This document shows positions 41,651-52,443 of a DNA stretch of 64,000 nucleotides, piece by piece (the first letter of the stretch is position 1; the number at the start of each line of letters is the position of its first letter). The DNA is taken from positions 168,220,501 to 168,284,500 of the forward strand of contig CM060833.1 of the NCBI GenBank assembly GCA_030762175.1. The letters are read 5' to 3'. The position numbers were made by a program, and so were the translations under genes. The DNA is from Metallyticus violacea. Its lineage: Eukaryota; Arthropoda; Insecta; Mantodea; Metallyticidae. The notes below the pieces were generated by a model. It searched no databases. It was not told where the DNA came from and worked only from the letters and a program-made list of their open reading frames with translations.

Positions 41651-42246
41651 TACTGTCACCCAGAAATATTGTTTACAATTTTACCCTGAACATATTTCTA
41701 CTGAGCAATATTTACAACTGGAAATAGAGAGAAGACGACAATGAACTGTAAGACCGATTTTTCCGGCTCTGCAGGTACTGCCTCTGTTATACTACGACAC
41801 GCGGGGAGAGTCCTACACTGGGGTGAGTTTGGTACAGAACAACGCGTGTTATTTCTGCAACATGCATCTACATAGCATACATACATTTGTTTTGTTTTCT
41901 ATATTTAACTTAATAACATAAATTATCGAAAATTTTGTCATACATTGTAAAAAAAGGGAGGGAGATAATAAGGTTCATTGTTGCTGATAAAAGGAACACA
42001 CACTGAAAACAGGAAAAGTTGATATCATGCTATTTTGCCTATATTAAACAGTTACAAATCCCTATTCTCGATTATTTTGTGTTCTGTGATAAAATATAAA
42101 AAAGGGTATTCTCTTTGCTAATATCCGATCACCAGTAATAATTAAAGTTGGGAAGTCTCTGCAATTCTAGACCTTAAGTATGTAAATGTGCTAAAATGCA
42201 GAAATATGCCATGAAAATGACACGTTTTAATCGCTTAAAAATGTCC
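41651..42246. other. no gene recognised
   Basis: Unassigned. It may contain upstream hAT-related sequence. Confidence 0.4.
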
Positions 42247-42520
42247 GTCGGTCATGATGGTATAGTGGTAATCATACTTGCCTTCTAAACCTAAGATCGC
42301 GGGTTCGATCTCGGCCTGGACGATGGATTTTTTTCGGGCGGAAATATCCTAAGTATGGCTTCCTTCGGAAGGGAAGTAAAGCCGTGGGTCCCGTGTCGTA
42401 CATTTACGGCACGATAAAGAACCTCAAGCCTGAAAGAAGAGACCTCTGAGCAAAATTTGTCGGCTGTTTCACGCCCTGAATTGAATGACTTGAGATGTTA
42501 AAGAGCGTTCGTAAATAATA
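42247..42520 (+). mobile_element. SINE-B copy
   Basis: Head GTCGGTCATGATGGTATAGT, box B GGGTTCGATCTC, full body and end GAGCGTTCGTAAATAATAA, with a short deletion before the end (GGGACGCTGATG missing). Confidence 0.92.
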
Positions 42521-43650
42521 ATAAAAAAACCTTCTAGACCACCGAAGCAGACAAGTGTCTTTTATAAATATAAATTATTCATTTATATTAAAAATAATAT
42601 AATACCGCAATAAGACAGGCCGTTTACAATTCCTAGGCAGTAATGACGCTGCTAAACAAATATATGAACATATGGGCACAGAAATAAATAATAAACGCGT
42701 TTAGCCATGTTACAAAAGTCAAACCTATTTTTACTTCCTTTTGAATGTGAATAAAATTAAGTAAAATAATGTTAATGGTAAGAAAATTAGAGGAGAGGAA
42801 GGGAGTTTTGCTTTTCAAAAAGAATAACGTCAAAGTCTGCTTTAAATACAAGTCAGTATCAAAAGCACTGTCTATTGTGGTATTGCGGGTAATGAATAAT
42901 TGTGCCTCAAATGAACCGAAAAACAGTCGCTACCCAAGGTTACCCAGCATTCGGCAATGACAACAGCCCAGGAATAAAATCCCAATCAGACAATTAGTAT
43001 GCATTGGAACCTGAATTAAGATCATTAATTCAAGACATGTGTTCATGATATTCCAGTAAGATGATGGTAAAAAGAGTTACGTAAACTCCGCAATACGTGT
43101 TTTGGAAGAAAGAGCGGTTCGCATCCCTGAGGATGCCCCAGATACTTTCCTGCCTATGAGAACAGAAAGTAGCTGTGTAATGCGGCCAGACAGCGAGGTT
43201 TCACTCTTATAGGTACATTCTTCCTCACCTAGAAGTTGATGCATGACAGCCCTTCCTGTGCAGTATCAAAGACTTTGCAGTTTGTGTTTTTTCTCCTTCC
43301 CGAGAAGTGACTTCGATCTCCTTTAGTCTTTTCCCCTCAAATCCCAACTCCTTAACGATACTTCCGAGACTCTTGAACGTTGTTTTAGTCTTTTGATTTT
43401 GCAGGTACCACTCCCCTGTGCATGCAAAAGTTGTGGGTTGTCGTCTCCAATAAACATTTATCAAAGTCCTTTTTTTTTTCTCCTCTCTTTCTTTTTCTTC
43501 TTTTTGCTTGAGAGCTTTGTGTTTCTTGCCAATTATTTCAAATTTCTTCAGTGTCTTGTATAGGCACTGAACTTAACGCTGCTTGTTTTTCAGAAATCTA
43601 TATCAAATGCTTTGCATTTTCAAAAATAGTCTGGTATTTATTGCTTGACT
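42521..43650. other. no gene recognised
   Basis: Frames of 60-80 codons on both strands show no motif. There is a pyrimidine-rich patch at 43470-43510. Confidence 0.4.
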
Positions 43651-43651
43651 C

Positions 43652-44165
43652 TACGAGGTGATATCCAGAATATTCCGGAACTGGTGCTGCCATCTGGTCA
43701 AAAACTTACTTTGAGACTAATGACCGCCGTTACCCTCGAAGTCGTTCCCTTCCACACGTACACACCGGTCCCAGCGATGCTGCCATTTTCCAAGCGCATT
43801 TTGGAAGTCATGTTCTTTGAGGGTGTTTAGCACAGACAGCGTTTCTTCTTGAATCCTCTCAATTGTGTCGAACCGACGTCCTTTCAACTTGATTTTCAGT
43901 TTGGGAAATAGAGCAAAGTCGCAGGGTGCCAAATCAAGCGAGTACGGTGGGCGGGGGACAACCTTCGTGTTATTTTTCGTCAAAAAGCTCCCAGTGAACA
44001 AGGTATTATGACAGGGCGCATTATTGTGATGCAACAGCCAGTTCTCTTGTCGCCAAAGTTCAGGCCGTCGTCTCCGCACATTTTCACGGAGCCGTTGCAA
44101 AACGTGGAATTCACTGTTTGATTTGGTGGGACGCATTCTTTGTGCTCAATCCCCTTGATATCAAA
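43652..44165 (-). mobile_element. mariner-type transposase, 3' third (fourth lineage)
   Basis: The sense strand is minus. A 139-codon open stretch (44136-43717) covers the end of a mariner transposase, and a probable 3' UTR reaches about 43652. The element is cut at about 44165, where a truncated SINE-A begins. No TIR could be identified with certainty. Confidence 0.85.
43717..44136 (-). pseudogene. mariner transposase C-terminal part with D-to-N change
   Basis: It reads LRENVRRRRPELWRQENWLL, then HHNNAPCHNTLF, PYSLDLAPCDFALFPKLKIK and LKGRRFDTIERIQEE, and ends WQHRWDRCVRVEGNDFEG. This matches mariner proteins of the ELWxxNxWxLHHDNAPxH type. The second catalytic Asp (HDN) is Asn here, and the third (CDF) is kept 34 residues later. 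The N-terminal two thirds is missing. The frame is otherwise clean, implying moderate age. Confidence 0.9.
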
Positions 44166-44356
44166 GAAGGTTCCAGGTTTTCCTCAGTCTTCATAAATGG
44201 CAAATGCCCCTGAGGTACCCTAAACCTAGGCCTGGATCGTTTCCTTCCTTAAAAATAAAAATCCTTTCCCAATACATCATTTCATCTCATGTATCATCAG
44301 TGTCCATCAACTGTGGTACATCAGCAGTAAAACCGGGCGGTAAACATCATTCATTT
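44166..44356 (+). mobile_element. SINE-A, 5'-truncated
   Basis: It begins inside the body at GGTTCCAGGTTTTCCTCAG and runs to CCGGGCGGTAAACATCATTC. The tRNA-like head is absent. Confidence 0.9.
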
Positions 44357-45620
44357 CGTACATTCCGTAGTTAAGAGGGTTCTAGAAATTGTAATTTAGT
44401 GATATAAAGCAAAATAAGATAATTTACATTTGAGTTCTGTATTTCTGTCCCAGTTTCCGGCTCACTGTGCATTGGTGTGTTCAATTCCGTGCCCAGAGAG
44501 TTGCGGGTTGCCTGCGGTGGACCTAATACCTCTCCGTCCGAGTGAAATCGTTACACGAGTATTTCACAGGTACTTCAACTTCCCAGGTATGCGAAAGTCA
44601 CGGGAGTACAAGCCGGTGCGCTATTCTGGAGTACTTCTCACCTAAATTTGAAATTTGCTAACGACTAACAATTTGCAGTACGGGAGAGTGTTCTATACAG
44701 CGCTTACAAGCTTTCTAGAGGCAACGTATGCAACTCTTTTGGCTGCTGTTATTTGGATTACCCTAATATGTCAATATAACATGGACTTCACACTCAGGCG
44801 CATGCTTGAATGTTCGCTATTTATTCTGTGGAATTAACAATATTTTATTTTCAGTGTTTTATTTGTTTTTTTTAACTAATCACTTTAACAATTATAAAAA
44901 TTAACAATTATCTGAGTTGCTTGGATATCTCACCACTGGAACCCGGAATTCGTGAGCTGTTATACTCAGAAATATGTGTTTAAATATGTAGCCAATTTTC
45001 TTTTTAATGTGTTACGAAGCAATTATATGTAACATAAACAATTTAATTTTATATTACAAAAAGTCTATATAGGTACGTATCTCCATGTAGATTTTAGTTA
45101 AATTACAGCTTGTCGAACTGAGAAATTCATTTTGTAATTTCAAAATAATTAGTAGAGTAATGAACTAATCACTTTTGCTACAATTGCAATTAATTTTAAA
45201 CATAGAAATAAATGCAAAAGTATTTAAAGATACCATTTAGCTTCTCTGGAAGAGGGTGAAAAGTTAATTATCAAATATATGAGTACTTTTACAAATATCC
45301 TGAAGTTACAGAAGATTATGGTGAGAAGACGGAGTTCTTGTTCAATACATCCTGCATTACAGTGGAAACTACAGCGCCCACTTCATCTGGTACAACCTGT
45401 ATATTTCAGTATTTCCATTGCTACTTGATAAAACATGCATAAAGACTCTAGCGTCTTGATCTACTGAAATAACACATGGTGTTCGGGAATTGATTTTGGT
45501 TAAAATAGGCACACAAAGAACACTTAAATTACTGAAAATATGCACTAATATATTTAAAATAGGTATTTGAGATACTTAATGAGATACTTAATAACCTATT
45601 TATTACATAATTAAATTACT
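44357..45620. other. no gene recognised
   Basis: Mostly AT-rich. A balanced patch at 44440-44640 has a 71-codon frame with no motif. Confidence 0.4.
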
Positions 45621-45625
45621 TAAGT

Positions 45626-45748
45626 TTACCTGTAAGCAACAACAGGATATTTTTTCAAGGCATCAACTGTCATAGTCAGCCGCTTGTCAGAGAGAACATT
45701 TTTCATCGTGAAAAAAGAACGTTCTACTTCCACTGAAGTGATTCGAGC
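45626..45748 (-). mobile_element. hAT-type C-terminal dimerisation motif (H1, 3' part)
   Basis: The minus-strand frame reads ARITSVEVERSFFTMKNVLS and DKRLTMTVDALKKYPVVAYR, followed by a stop. SVEVERSFSxxKxILSDxRxxLT is the signature of the hAT C-terminal dimerisation region found with CGGBP1/DUF659-type transposases. The end AG-GTAAAC could also be read as a splice donor and the start as an acceptor. A domesticated exon therefore cannot be excluded, but a stop directly precedes the frame and no partner exon is evident. Confidence 0.65.
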
Positions 45749-46586
45749 CTATTTAAAAACAAGCTATTTCGGAAGAACTCATACCAGTTACAACAGAACA
45801 GAACAAAACATCTTTCAGGATTTCGTGGAAATGTTGATTAAGACAAAGTAAAGTAGTTTTGAATAGTTCTGGCGAATGAGCTAAATATGCGCAATGGTTT
45901 CTGGTCCAGTTCATTTTCTGTTTATGCATTTATAGGGGTAACAAGTTATCTCTCTTACTTCCCAACTGAACACACTATAGGGACGGTTTACTGTACAGCT
46001 GTACCGTTCTCATCTTTCTCGCCTGCAATTGTTTGTTACATTTATGCAGCTGAGAAGTTACCTCCATCACAAATTTCCTAAACTTTCTCGCGCAGAGCGA
46101 TACAAAGTCATTCGCCAGACTATGCAAAACTACAGCACTTCCCTCATCCTATTTCCTGGTATTTGTATGCCCGAGATAACCGACCGTTCCTTTCACTAAT
46201 AAAGGTTGTGCTATTTAAAGAGGTTAAGGCAATGGGTTGAGGTGAAAGTTATCGGCTGCTTGAAAAGAAATAAATGCATAACAAGATTCTCAATAGGTAT
46301 TTTTTTGAGGTGAACTTGCCATTTAATTTTTATAACTTTTTCCACTTCGAATATTGAAATTCTTTATTAAAATGCGTAAACAATCGCAAAAAAATACGTA
46401 ACGATCCACAACATGCAAAATAAATAAATAAATAAATAAATTAATTAATTAATTAATTAAAAAGTTTTAAACCTCAAAGTAGGCAAAATAAAAACCGGTC
46501 CTACCGACCCCAAATGTATGGAAATTCTACCTGACTCTTAAATGTACCCACTCAAATGAAATGGAATCTGCCCAACTTCCGGGCAT
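45749..46586. other. possible middle part of hAT remnant H1, unassigned
   Basis: On the minus strand, 46157-46000 stays open and reads EGSAVVLHSLANDFVSLCAR and more, but I cannot match it with confidence. The rest is AT-rich with (TAAA)n and (ATTA)n at 46425-46460. Confidence 0.35.
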
Positions 46587-46869
46587 TGCCACGGATGGCC
46601 TATGTCGTTTAGGCGCGGACTCATGAGCGGGAGGTCCGGGGTTCGAATTTCGCCAGGACCTTCCTCCCCGACAGGTTTTTTCCAGGTTTTCCTCAGTCTT
46701 CATTAATGGCAAATGCCGGGGAGGCACCGTAAACTTAGGCCTGGAACGTTTCCATCCTTAAAAACATCCTTTCCCAATGTATCAATTTCATGTAGCGTTA
46801 CTGTCCACCGCCTGTGGTGCCTCAGAAGTGAAAACGGGCGTTAAACACCATTCAAAAAAAAAAAAAAAA
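46587..46869 (+). mobile_element. SINE-A with A16 tail
   Basis: Head GCCACGGATGGCCTATGTCG, box B GGGGTTCGAATTTC, full body and end GGGCGTTAAACACCATTC, followed by 16 A. TTCCGGGC before and TTCCAGGC after are a probable target duplication with one change. Confidence 0.93.
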
Positions 46870-46984
46870 TTCCAGGCTGTGCATATGACGTTGAAACTGA
46901 TTCGAGTAAGTTAGAAATGCTGCGCACCGGCTCTGCCACTTGTTGCAACGCTTAGCCAGGCAAGTAAAATGCATTAAGTGATTA

Positions 46985-46987
<3 letters not shown>

Positions 46988-47033
<46 letters not shown>
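46988..47033. repeat. poly-T tract (46 T)
   Basis: An unbroken run of 46 T. Its length makes both biological variation and assembly error likely. Confidence 0.95.
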
Positions 47034-47036
<3 letters not shown>

Positions 47037-47174
47037 ACGGTGCGGCTCCATGTTTACAGTAATTATACTTGACATTTCCGGAATATGCCAGTTGCATCAT
47101 TTCTGCAACAAACATTTAAATCCAGTTAACTCGTGCTGCACGTTGCCCTGTACAATTTTTTGAAACTTTTGCTT

Positions 47175-47342
47175 CTATATGATGTAGGCTGCCCCTGCAA
47201 CTGTGTAAAATAGTGCCTGTTTCTTGAAGAATTTCCTCGTTTTGTTTCTAATATGCAAATTGCTTCGTAAATATCGTTCAAGTTGAGATTTAATCGCACG
47301 CCCGATATGCATGTCACAACTTTGGCAGAACAGTTTTGCCAT
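47175..47342 (-). mobile_element. CGGBP1/BED-like zinc finger, N-terminus of hAT remnant (H1)
   Basis: A 55-codon frame starts MAKLFCQSCDMHIGRAIKSQ and continues LERYLRSNLHIRNKTRKFF before a stop. The layout FCxxC...QLxxHLxSxxHxxNK is that of the single finger at the N-terminus of CGGBP1-like hAT transposases. One expected His is Tyr here, so the finger is damaged. The C-terminal motif at 45626-45748 is in the same orientation 1.4 kb downstream, with a SINE-A inserted between, so both may come from one copy. Confidence 0.5.
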
Positions 47343-47766
47343 CTGTCAATCTATGCTTTCAGCTTGTACGCTAATGTCATGGTTACTAACTGTCACACAT
47401 TTTGATATTAAGAAAGGTAAATGTTTGAAACGAATCATTGGTGGCGACAATGAATTGTAATTTTGCTCTGAATGTGATAACAAGAAACTTAATAACGTCA
47501 AAGCTTGTAAATTATGTAATATGATGTAAAAAATTACAAAATATTTTAAAAAACTTGCAAAACAATTTTAAGGCAAAAATGTTATTTGTGTATATCGCAA
47601 ACGTTTGTCTTTTTTGTCCATAAATATGTAGCAATAAAATATATAGCTTTACTGATAACCCTCAATAAATTTAGGATAACTAAATTAATACAATTATGTT
47701 TGATTGCGGCTTCAGTTAAAGCAACTCAGGAAGTTGCAGACAGAGATAAATGCACATGAAAAATGG
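47343..47766. other. no gene recognised
   Basis: AT-rich DNA without a recognisable signal. Confidence 0.5.
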
Positions 47767-47833
<67 letters not shown>

Positions 47834-47841
47834 TAATAATG
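47767..47841. repeat. (TAA)n microsatellite
   Basis: About 25 trinucleotides with one CAA interruption. Confidence 0.97.
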
Positions 47842-47856
47842 AAATAGTAATATAGA

Positions 47857-47939
47857 TTGCCTCCATGGTCTAGTGACAGTATTTGCGACTACTAATCCGT
47901 AGATCCTGGGTTCGAACCCCGGTCAGGTCAAGCTGCCTG

Positions 47940-47975
<36 letters not shown>

Positions 47976-48075
47976 GAGTTTTCCCCTACTCTGAGAAGGT
48001 AAATGCCAGAGATAGCTTTAAGGCGCCAAGGACTCCGAGCTCATTTGCGCCATCATTAATTCACTTCATTTCATT
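47857..48075 (+). mobile_element. SINE-C, full length
   Basis: Head CCTCCATGGTCTAGTGACAG, box B GGGTTCGAACCCCGG, then TCAGGTCAAGCTGCCTGGGT. A 29-T run replaces part of the body, and the tail is AGGCGCCAAGGACTCCGAGC and TCACTTCATTTCATTC. A SINE-B starts directly after it. Confidence 0.9.
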
Positions 48076-48077
48076 CA

Positions 48078-48376
48078 GTCGGTCCTGGTGGTGTAGTGGT
48101 AACCATTCCTGTCTTCTAAATCCAAGATTGCGGATTTGATCCCGGCCAGTACTGATGCATTTTTCGGGCGTAAACAACCTAATTATGACTTCCTTCGGAA
48201 GGGAAGTAAAGCCGTGGGTACCGTGTCGTACATTTACTGCACGAAAAAGAACCTCAAGCCTGAAAAAAGAGACCTCTGAGCAAAATTTGTCGGCCGTTTC
48301 ACGCCCTGAATTGAATGGCAAATGATGATCTGAGATTTAAAAGAGCGTCCGTAAATAAACAAAATTAAAAAAAAAA
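48078..48376 (+). mobile_element. SINE-B, full length
   Basis: Head GTCGGTCCTGGTGGTGTAGT, decayed box B GATTTGATCCC, full body, end GAGCGTCCGTAAATAAAC and A tail. Confidence 0.94.
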
Positions 48377-48487
48377 TGCTCATTCATCCCCACAGACTTA
48401 CACCTATTAATATTCTGCCTACACTCTACAGCCGTCGCGAGAAGACCGTGGCAGTCAAAGCGACAATAAATAAAACAGTACAAATAT

Positions 48488-48528
<41 letters not shown>

Positions 48529-49882
48529 TGATTTTCTGCCTATTGATTAGGAATAATGAATTATTAACAGTTTTGTAAGGGACATCAGAATAACGTAAGG
48601 CTTTTCAATAATCGCTATCACCAATAATGAAATTCGCATTCCAGTATTTGTTATTGTCGATTGTGTACAGCGTAATATGTTAGATGTCATTAAAAATCTG
48701 TTGCACCTATAATTACTACAATTTTAAAAAAAAAATATTCTGCCTATCGTGTGCGTCTTCTCGCCCTACAGATTGGAAGTTATACAATCCCGGCGTTTTA
48801 CTATCTCGTAAACAGTCCCCCGTGTCGTATCGATTTCGGCCGAATTGGCTGCTATGCTCCTCTCGGCGTGCTCTGACTCTGTGTTGCAGGGAAGAGAGAA
48901 ATAGTGCTTATTTTGTGATATTTATTAAAGTAAAAAGCCTAATTATGTAAAAATCAATTAAATCGTAAATTACTATAACTCCCTTATAGGACGGTCTGGC
49001 GATTGAGGCGGATCCCTTGAGACCACCTGCATTTTCCATCGACAGTAAAATACAGATTTGCCTAGTTACCAATCACATATACAGAGTGTTAATGAACTAC
49101 ACCGAAATAATCTCAGAGAGTGTAGAGAGCAATTTGAGATAGGCTGTGTATGGTCCGCAACTAACATAACGCAGTTTTATGGTGTTAAACGTTTTGGCAT
49201 CAGATGCTGATAATTCAGTGTTAAAACAAAGCCACGTGAAAAAGTAGTTTAGAATGTCTTTAAAATTCATTGTTAGCATTGAAATTCGATTTTCCGCAGC
49301 ACGTTATCAGCGTTTTCAAGATTTAGTGCCTTAAAAATACCTCAAATCTTGAACTTATCATTTGACAGTGCGACACTGAACATCCATTAACTGCTTTCTT
49401 GCATTATGCAACATACTCTAGAGGCAGCTCATTGCTTGTGTTAATACATAACACAAAGCTGATGTTCCGCAGGCCGCGGGTTCATTTCTTGTCATGTCGT
49501 TATTTTTGTTTTTTTATTTAATATGAAATGCTCCGATATGCATACTAAAGAATTGTGAATGAAATCTACTTAATACTTTCAAGTTTTATTCTCTTTTTCT
49601 TAACAATGAATGTATTACCAACATACAATGGTTAATACGCTTACTACTAACATGATGCCTAAAACTTAATTTACGCGAGACATATTCAGGACACGATTTT
49701 CATTGGTAAGTGCAATAACTACAAGGATGTAATTGCATGATTTGTATTTTAAGATTTAATGTACAAACTGAAACATCAACTTAAAACGTAGGCTAAAAGC
49801 TGTATTATTAGACCCTAATCAGAAAAAATAAATGATGAACGGGACTGGAACTCGTAAACAAATGACCATCTCTTACTCAATT
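48377..49882. other. no gene recognised
   Basis: Contains (ATA)n at 48489-48528. A CpG-richer patch at 48750-48900 has an 88-codon frame without any motif. Confidence 0.4.
48489..48528. repeat. (ATA)n microsatellite
   Basis: About 13 trinucleotides. Confidence 0.95.
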
Positions 49883-50022
49883 GATTGATTTAATTTATTT
49901 ATGAACGCCCTTTAACACCTCAGGTCATCAGCGCCCCATTCAATTCCGGGAGTGAAACGGCCGACAAATTTTGCTCAAGATATCTCTTCTTTCAGGCTTG
50001 AGGTTCTTTTACGTGCTGTAAG
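49883..50022 (-). mobile_element. SINE-B, inverted, 5'-truncated
   Basis: TTTATTTATGAACGCCCTTT through CAGGCTTGAGGTTCTTTTAC is the inverted 3' half of SINE-B. It stops at GTGCTGTAA, and a forward SINE-B begins with the next base. Confidence 0.92.
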
Positions 50023-50315
50023 TCGGTCCTGATGGTGTGGTGGTAACCATACTTGCCTTCTAAACCCAAGGTCGCGGGTTCAAACCCGGTCAAGATCAAT
50101 GAATTTTTTCGGGAGTAAAAATCCTAAGTAATGGCTTCCTTCGGAAGGGAAGTAAAGCCGTGGGTCCCATGTCGTACATTTGCGGCACGATAAAGAACCT
50201 CAAGCCTGAAAGAAGAGGCCTCTGAGCAAAATTTGTCGGCCGTTTCACTCCCTGAATTGAACGGGACACTGATGACCTGAGATGTTAGACAGCGTCCTTA
50301 AATAAAACAAATCAA
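50023..50315 (+). mobile_element. SINE-B, full length, head-to-head with a truncated copy
   Basis: Head GTCGGTCCTGATGGTGTGGT, box B GGGTTCAAACCC, complete body, end AGCGTCCTTAAATAAAAC. Confidence 0.94.
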
Positions 50316-50560
50316 CAAGCAACTGTTTAAAGTTAATATTTAAGTTAAATTGAGCAAGTACTTAGCCATTATATGTTTATGGGTACTTGGAATTTATCAT
50401 TACTATTCTTAATGAATTTGGTAAAGTGCTTGCCAGGTTACTGGATTTTTATGTGGATGTTAAAACAGTTTGCTATTGATTCTGTTATTTAAAACATTAT
50501 TGTGCGTTAACTTCCCGGTCATGTCCTAGTCGCTTCCTAATTTAAACGTTCATAAATGAG

Positions 50561-50810
50561 GAGTGTTTAACGCCCGTTTTTACTCCGGAGGAACCACGGG
50601 CGGTGACACTAATGATACATGAGATGAAATGATAAATTAGGAAAGAATTAATTTTTAAGGATGGAAACGTTCCGGGCCTAAGTTTAGGGCACCTCTCCTG
50701 CATTTGCCTGAAAAAAAAACCCAAATCACGGAGATCGGTCCTGGCGGGATTCGAACCCCAGACCTACCGCTCGAGTCCGCGTCTTAACAACCTCGGCCTC
50801 TCGTGGCGGT
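50561..50810 (-). mobile_element. SINE-A, inverted
   Basis: The inverted 3' end GTGTTTAACGCCCGTTTTTA is at the left and the head CCTCGGCCTCTCGTGGCGG at the right, with box B GGGTTCGAATCCC. The stretch with CAGGTTTTCC is partly deleted. TTTAAACGYTC on both sides may be the target duplication. Confidence 0.91.
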
Positions 50811-52379
50811 TTTAAACGCTCTGAAAGCATCATATATGTCTTATAACAAATCATAATTTTTGTAAGAAATCTCAAAGTCGCTTTGCACTGTTCAAACTGA
50901 AACCCTTCCTATGTGAGGAAAACAGCCAAGGAGGAAAAAATATTAATAAATGTTCATACTTACTGAACTCCCATAGTTTGACAGAGATGTGCACTAGTTC
51001 ATCGAGATTTGAGCCGGCGCTGCTAGGACCGTATCTTAAATAGTAAATTGTGCTAGTTGTAGGTCGCATTCAGGAATTAATCTGATCACATGAAGGTCAG
51101 TAAGGCAAGCACTGCAACAGTTGCTTAATAGAACATCTTTTTGAATTTTATTTGTAACACACATAACGAATGACGGCTAAAAAGTCTTGGGAGCATCGCA
51201 GGTTTAAAGTTTATCGGAATGTAAGACGTAAGCGTGCAGCAGGGGCGTGGAGGGAAAGGAGAAAGCGAAAATTGATGATCGTTATTTGAATTGCAGCATT
51301 TTAAGCTAGAAAGCTGTCGAATACATAATGACTAGGTTTAAACTTCCAATATTTACAGGGCGTTAACATCACATATGGCTCTAGCGCGAATCGTTTTACA
51401 GCAAAGAAGTACAGAAACTGTACTGTTTATGGGTTTTATTAAGTTCATTAAGTACGCTACTTCTGATTTCATTTTTACTTCACTTAAACTTGGTAACGAA
51501 ACACAGAAACAGGACACTCAAGTGAGAGCGTCTTATTTTTAAATAATTGTTTACACTGTTCCACTTTCACACTCACTCGCTAAGGTTTCTGAAAGTGTTG
51601 GAATTAATAAGTAATTCCAACATCGGAGGTACATAAAGGTTGAGAAATCTCGACTAAAGCTCTCACAAATTGGTCCTAATGCGTTCTCTTTTATTTCTAT
51701 ATACAAAGAGTAAATTTATCGAATTATTCCAAATTAAAGTTAAAAGTACTTACAAAGAAATACTAACTGTAGGATTATGATGACGCTGAGTCACCGCTAG
51801 GAGCTGATCTTTCACGACTCACAGGAACTGCACACACATACTTCGTTCTAATGTTAACTGGTGGTGTGTAAATTATTTTGACTTATCTAAACTTTGATTC
51901 TAAATTTGTTCCATCGTTTTGTATTTTCTAGATGGTTTCTTTTGGTTAGGAATTATTATTAAATTGGTTCATTAATCTGCGAACTATTGTTATTATGTTA
52001 CCGTATATAATAACTTATATTTCTCAAGAGTTCTGTATATGGTTAAGTGATTTTTGCAGGAAATGTTAATCATATCCCGTTTAAAGACTCTCGCACTTTA
52101 ACTTATGTGTCTTGCTTTCCAGATTGTTAGGTTTAATTGGACACAAACTGGTTAGTTATTCTTTTCATGAATTTAGTCAGTATTACTATTTATATTCCGA
52201 ATAATTTTTACTCTTGTTTAACTTATAACTTATTCCTCAACATTTAGTCACGATTCGCCTTTATCCGTTTTCCTGGTTTTGCCTGTTGACTAAAAAGCAT
52301 GCACTAACTTGTGAAATGTAATTAACCACTGGTTTAGTAAAATATTTTAAAACGAATATTGTGTTTTTTAAATAACACA
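50811..52379. other. no gene confirmed; one weak exon-like piece
   Basis: At 51017-50965 on the minus strand, a CAG acceptor, an open frame (GSNLDELVHISVKLWEF) and a GTAAGT donor line up. The translation matches nothing I know and its phase does not fit the missing myosin N-terminal exon. The rest is AT-rich and unassigned. Confidence 0.3.
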
Positions 52380-52393
52380 ATATTCGTTTTAAA
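52346..52393. repeat. perfect 20-bp inverted repeat (hairpin)
   Basis: TTTAAAACGAATATTGTGTT (52346-52365) and its exact complement (52374-52393) surround an 8-nt loop. The right arm overlaps the end of a LINE reverse-transcriptase motif. Confidence 0.95.
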
Positions 52394-52443
52394 TGCTTTG
52401 TTGAAATCTATAAAGGTCAGACACATTTCTAAATGAATTTTTT
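52386..52443 (-). mobile_element. LINE reverse-transcriptase motif fragment
   Basis: The minus strand reads KKIHLEMCLTFIDFNKAFKT. (L)FIDFxKAFD is the catalytic-Asp motif A of non-LTR reverse transcriptases; F-I-D-F-N-K-A-F is intact, and the following position is K instead of D. Upstream on the same strand (52670-52575) an open stretch SAIHKVSKLKQPPSSKDAFE lies where linker sequence would be expected, but I cannot match it. Confidence 0.5.

Noticed and set aside
46978..47163. 61-codon frame beginning with a Phe run
   Set aside because: It is a translation of the 46-base T run and its flank.
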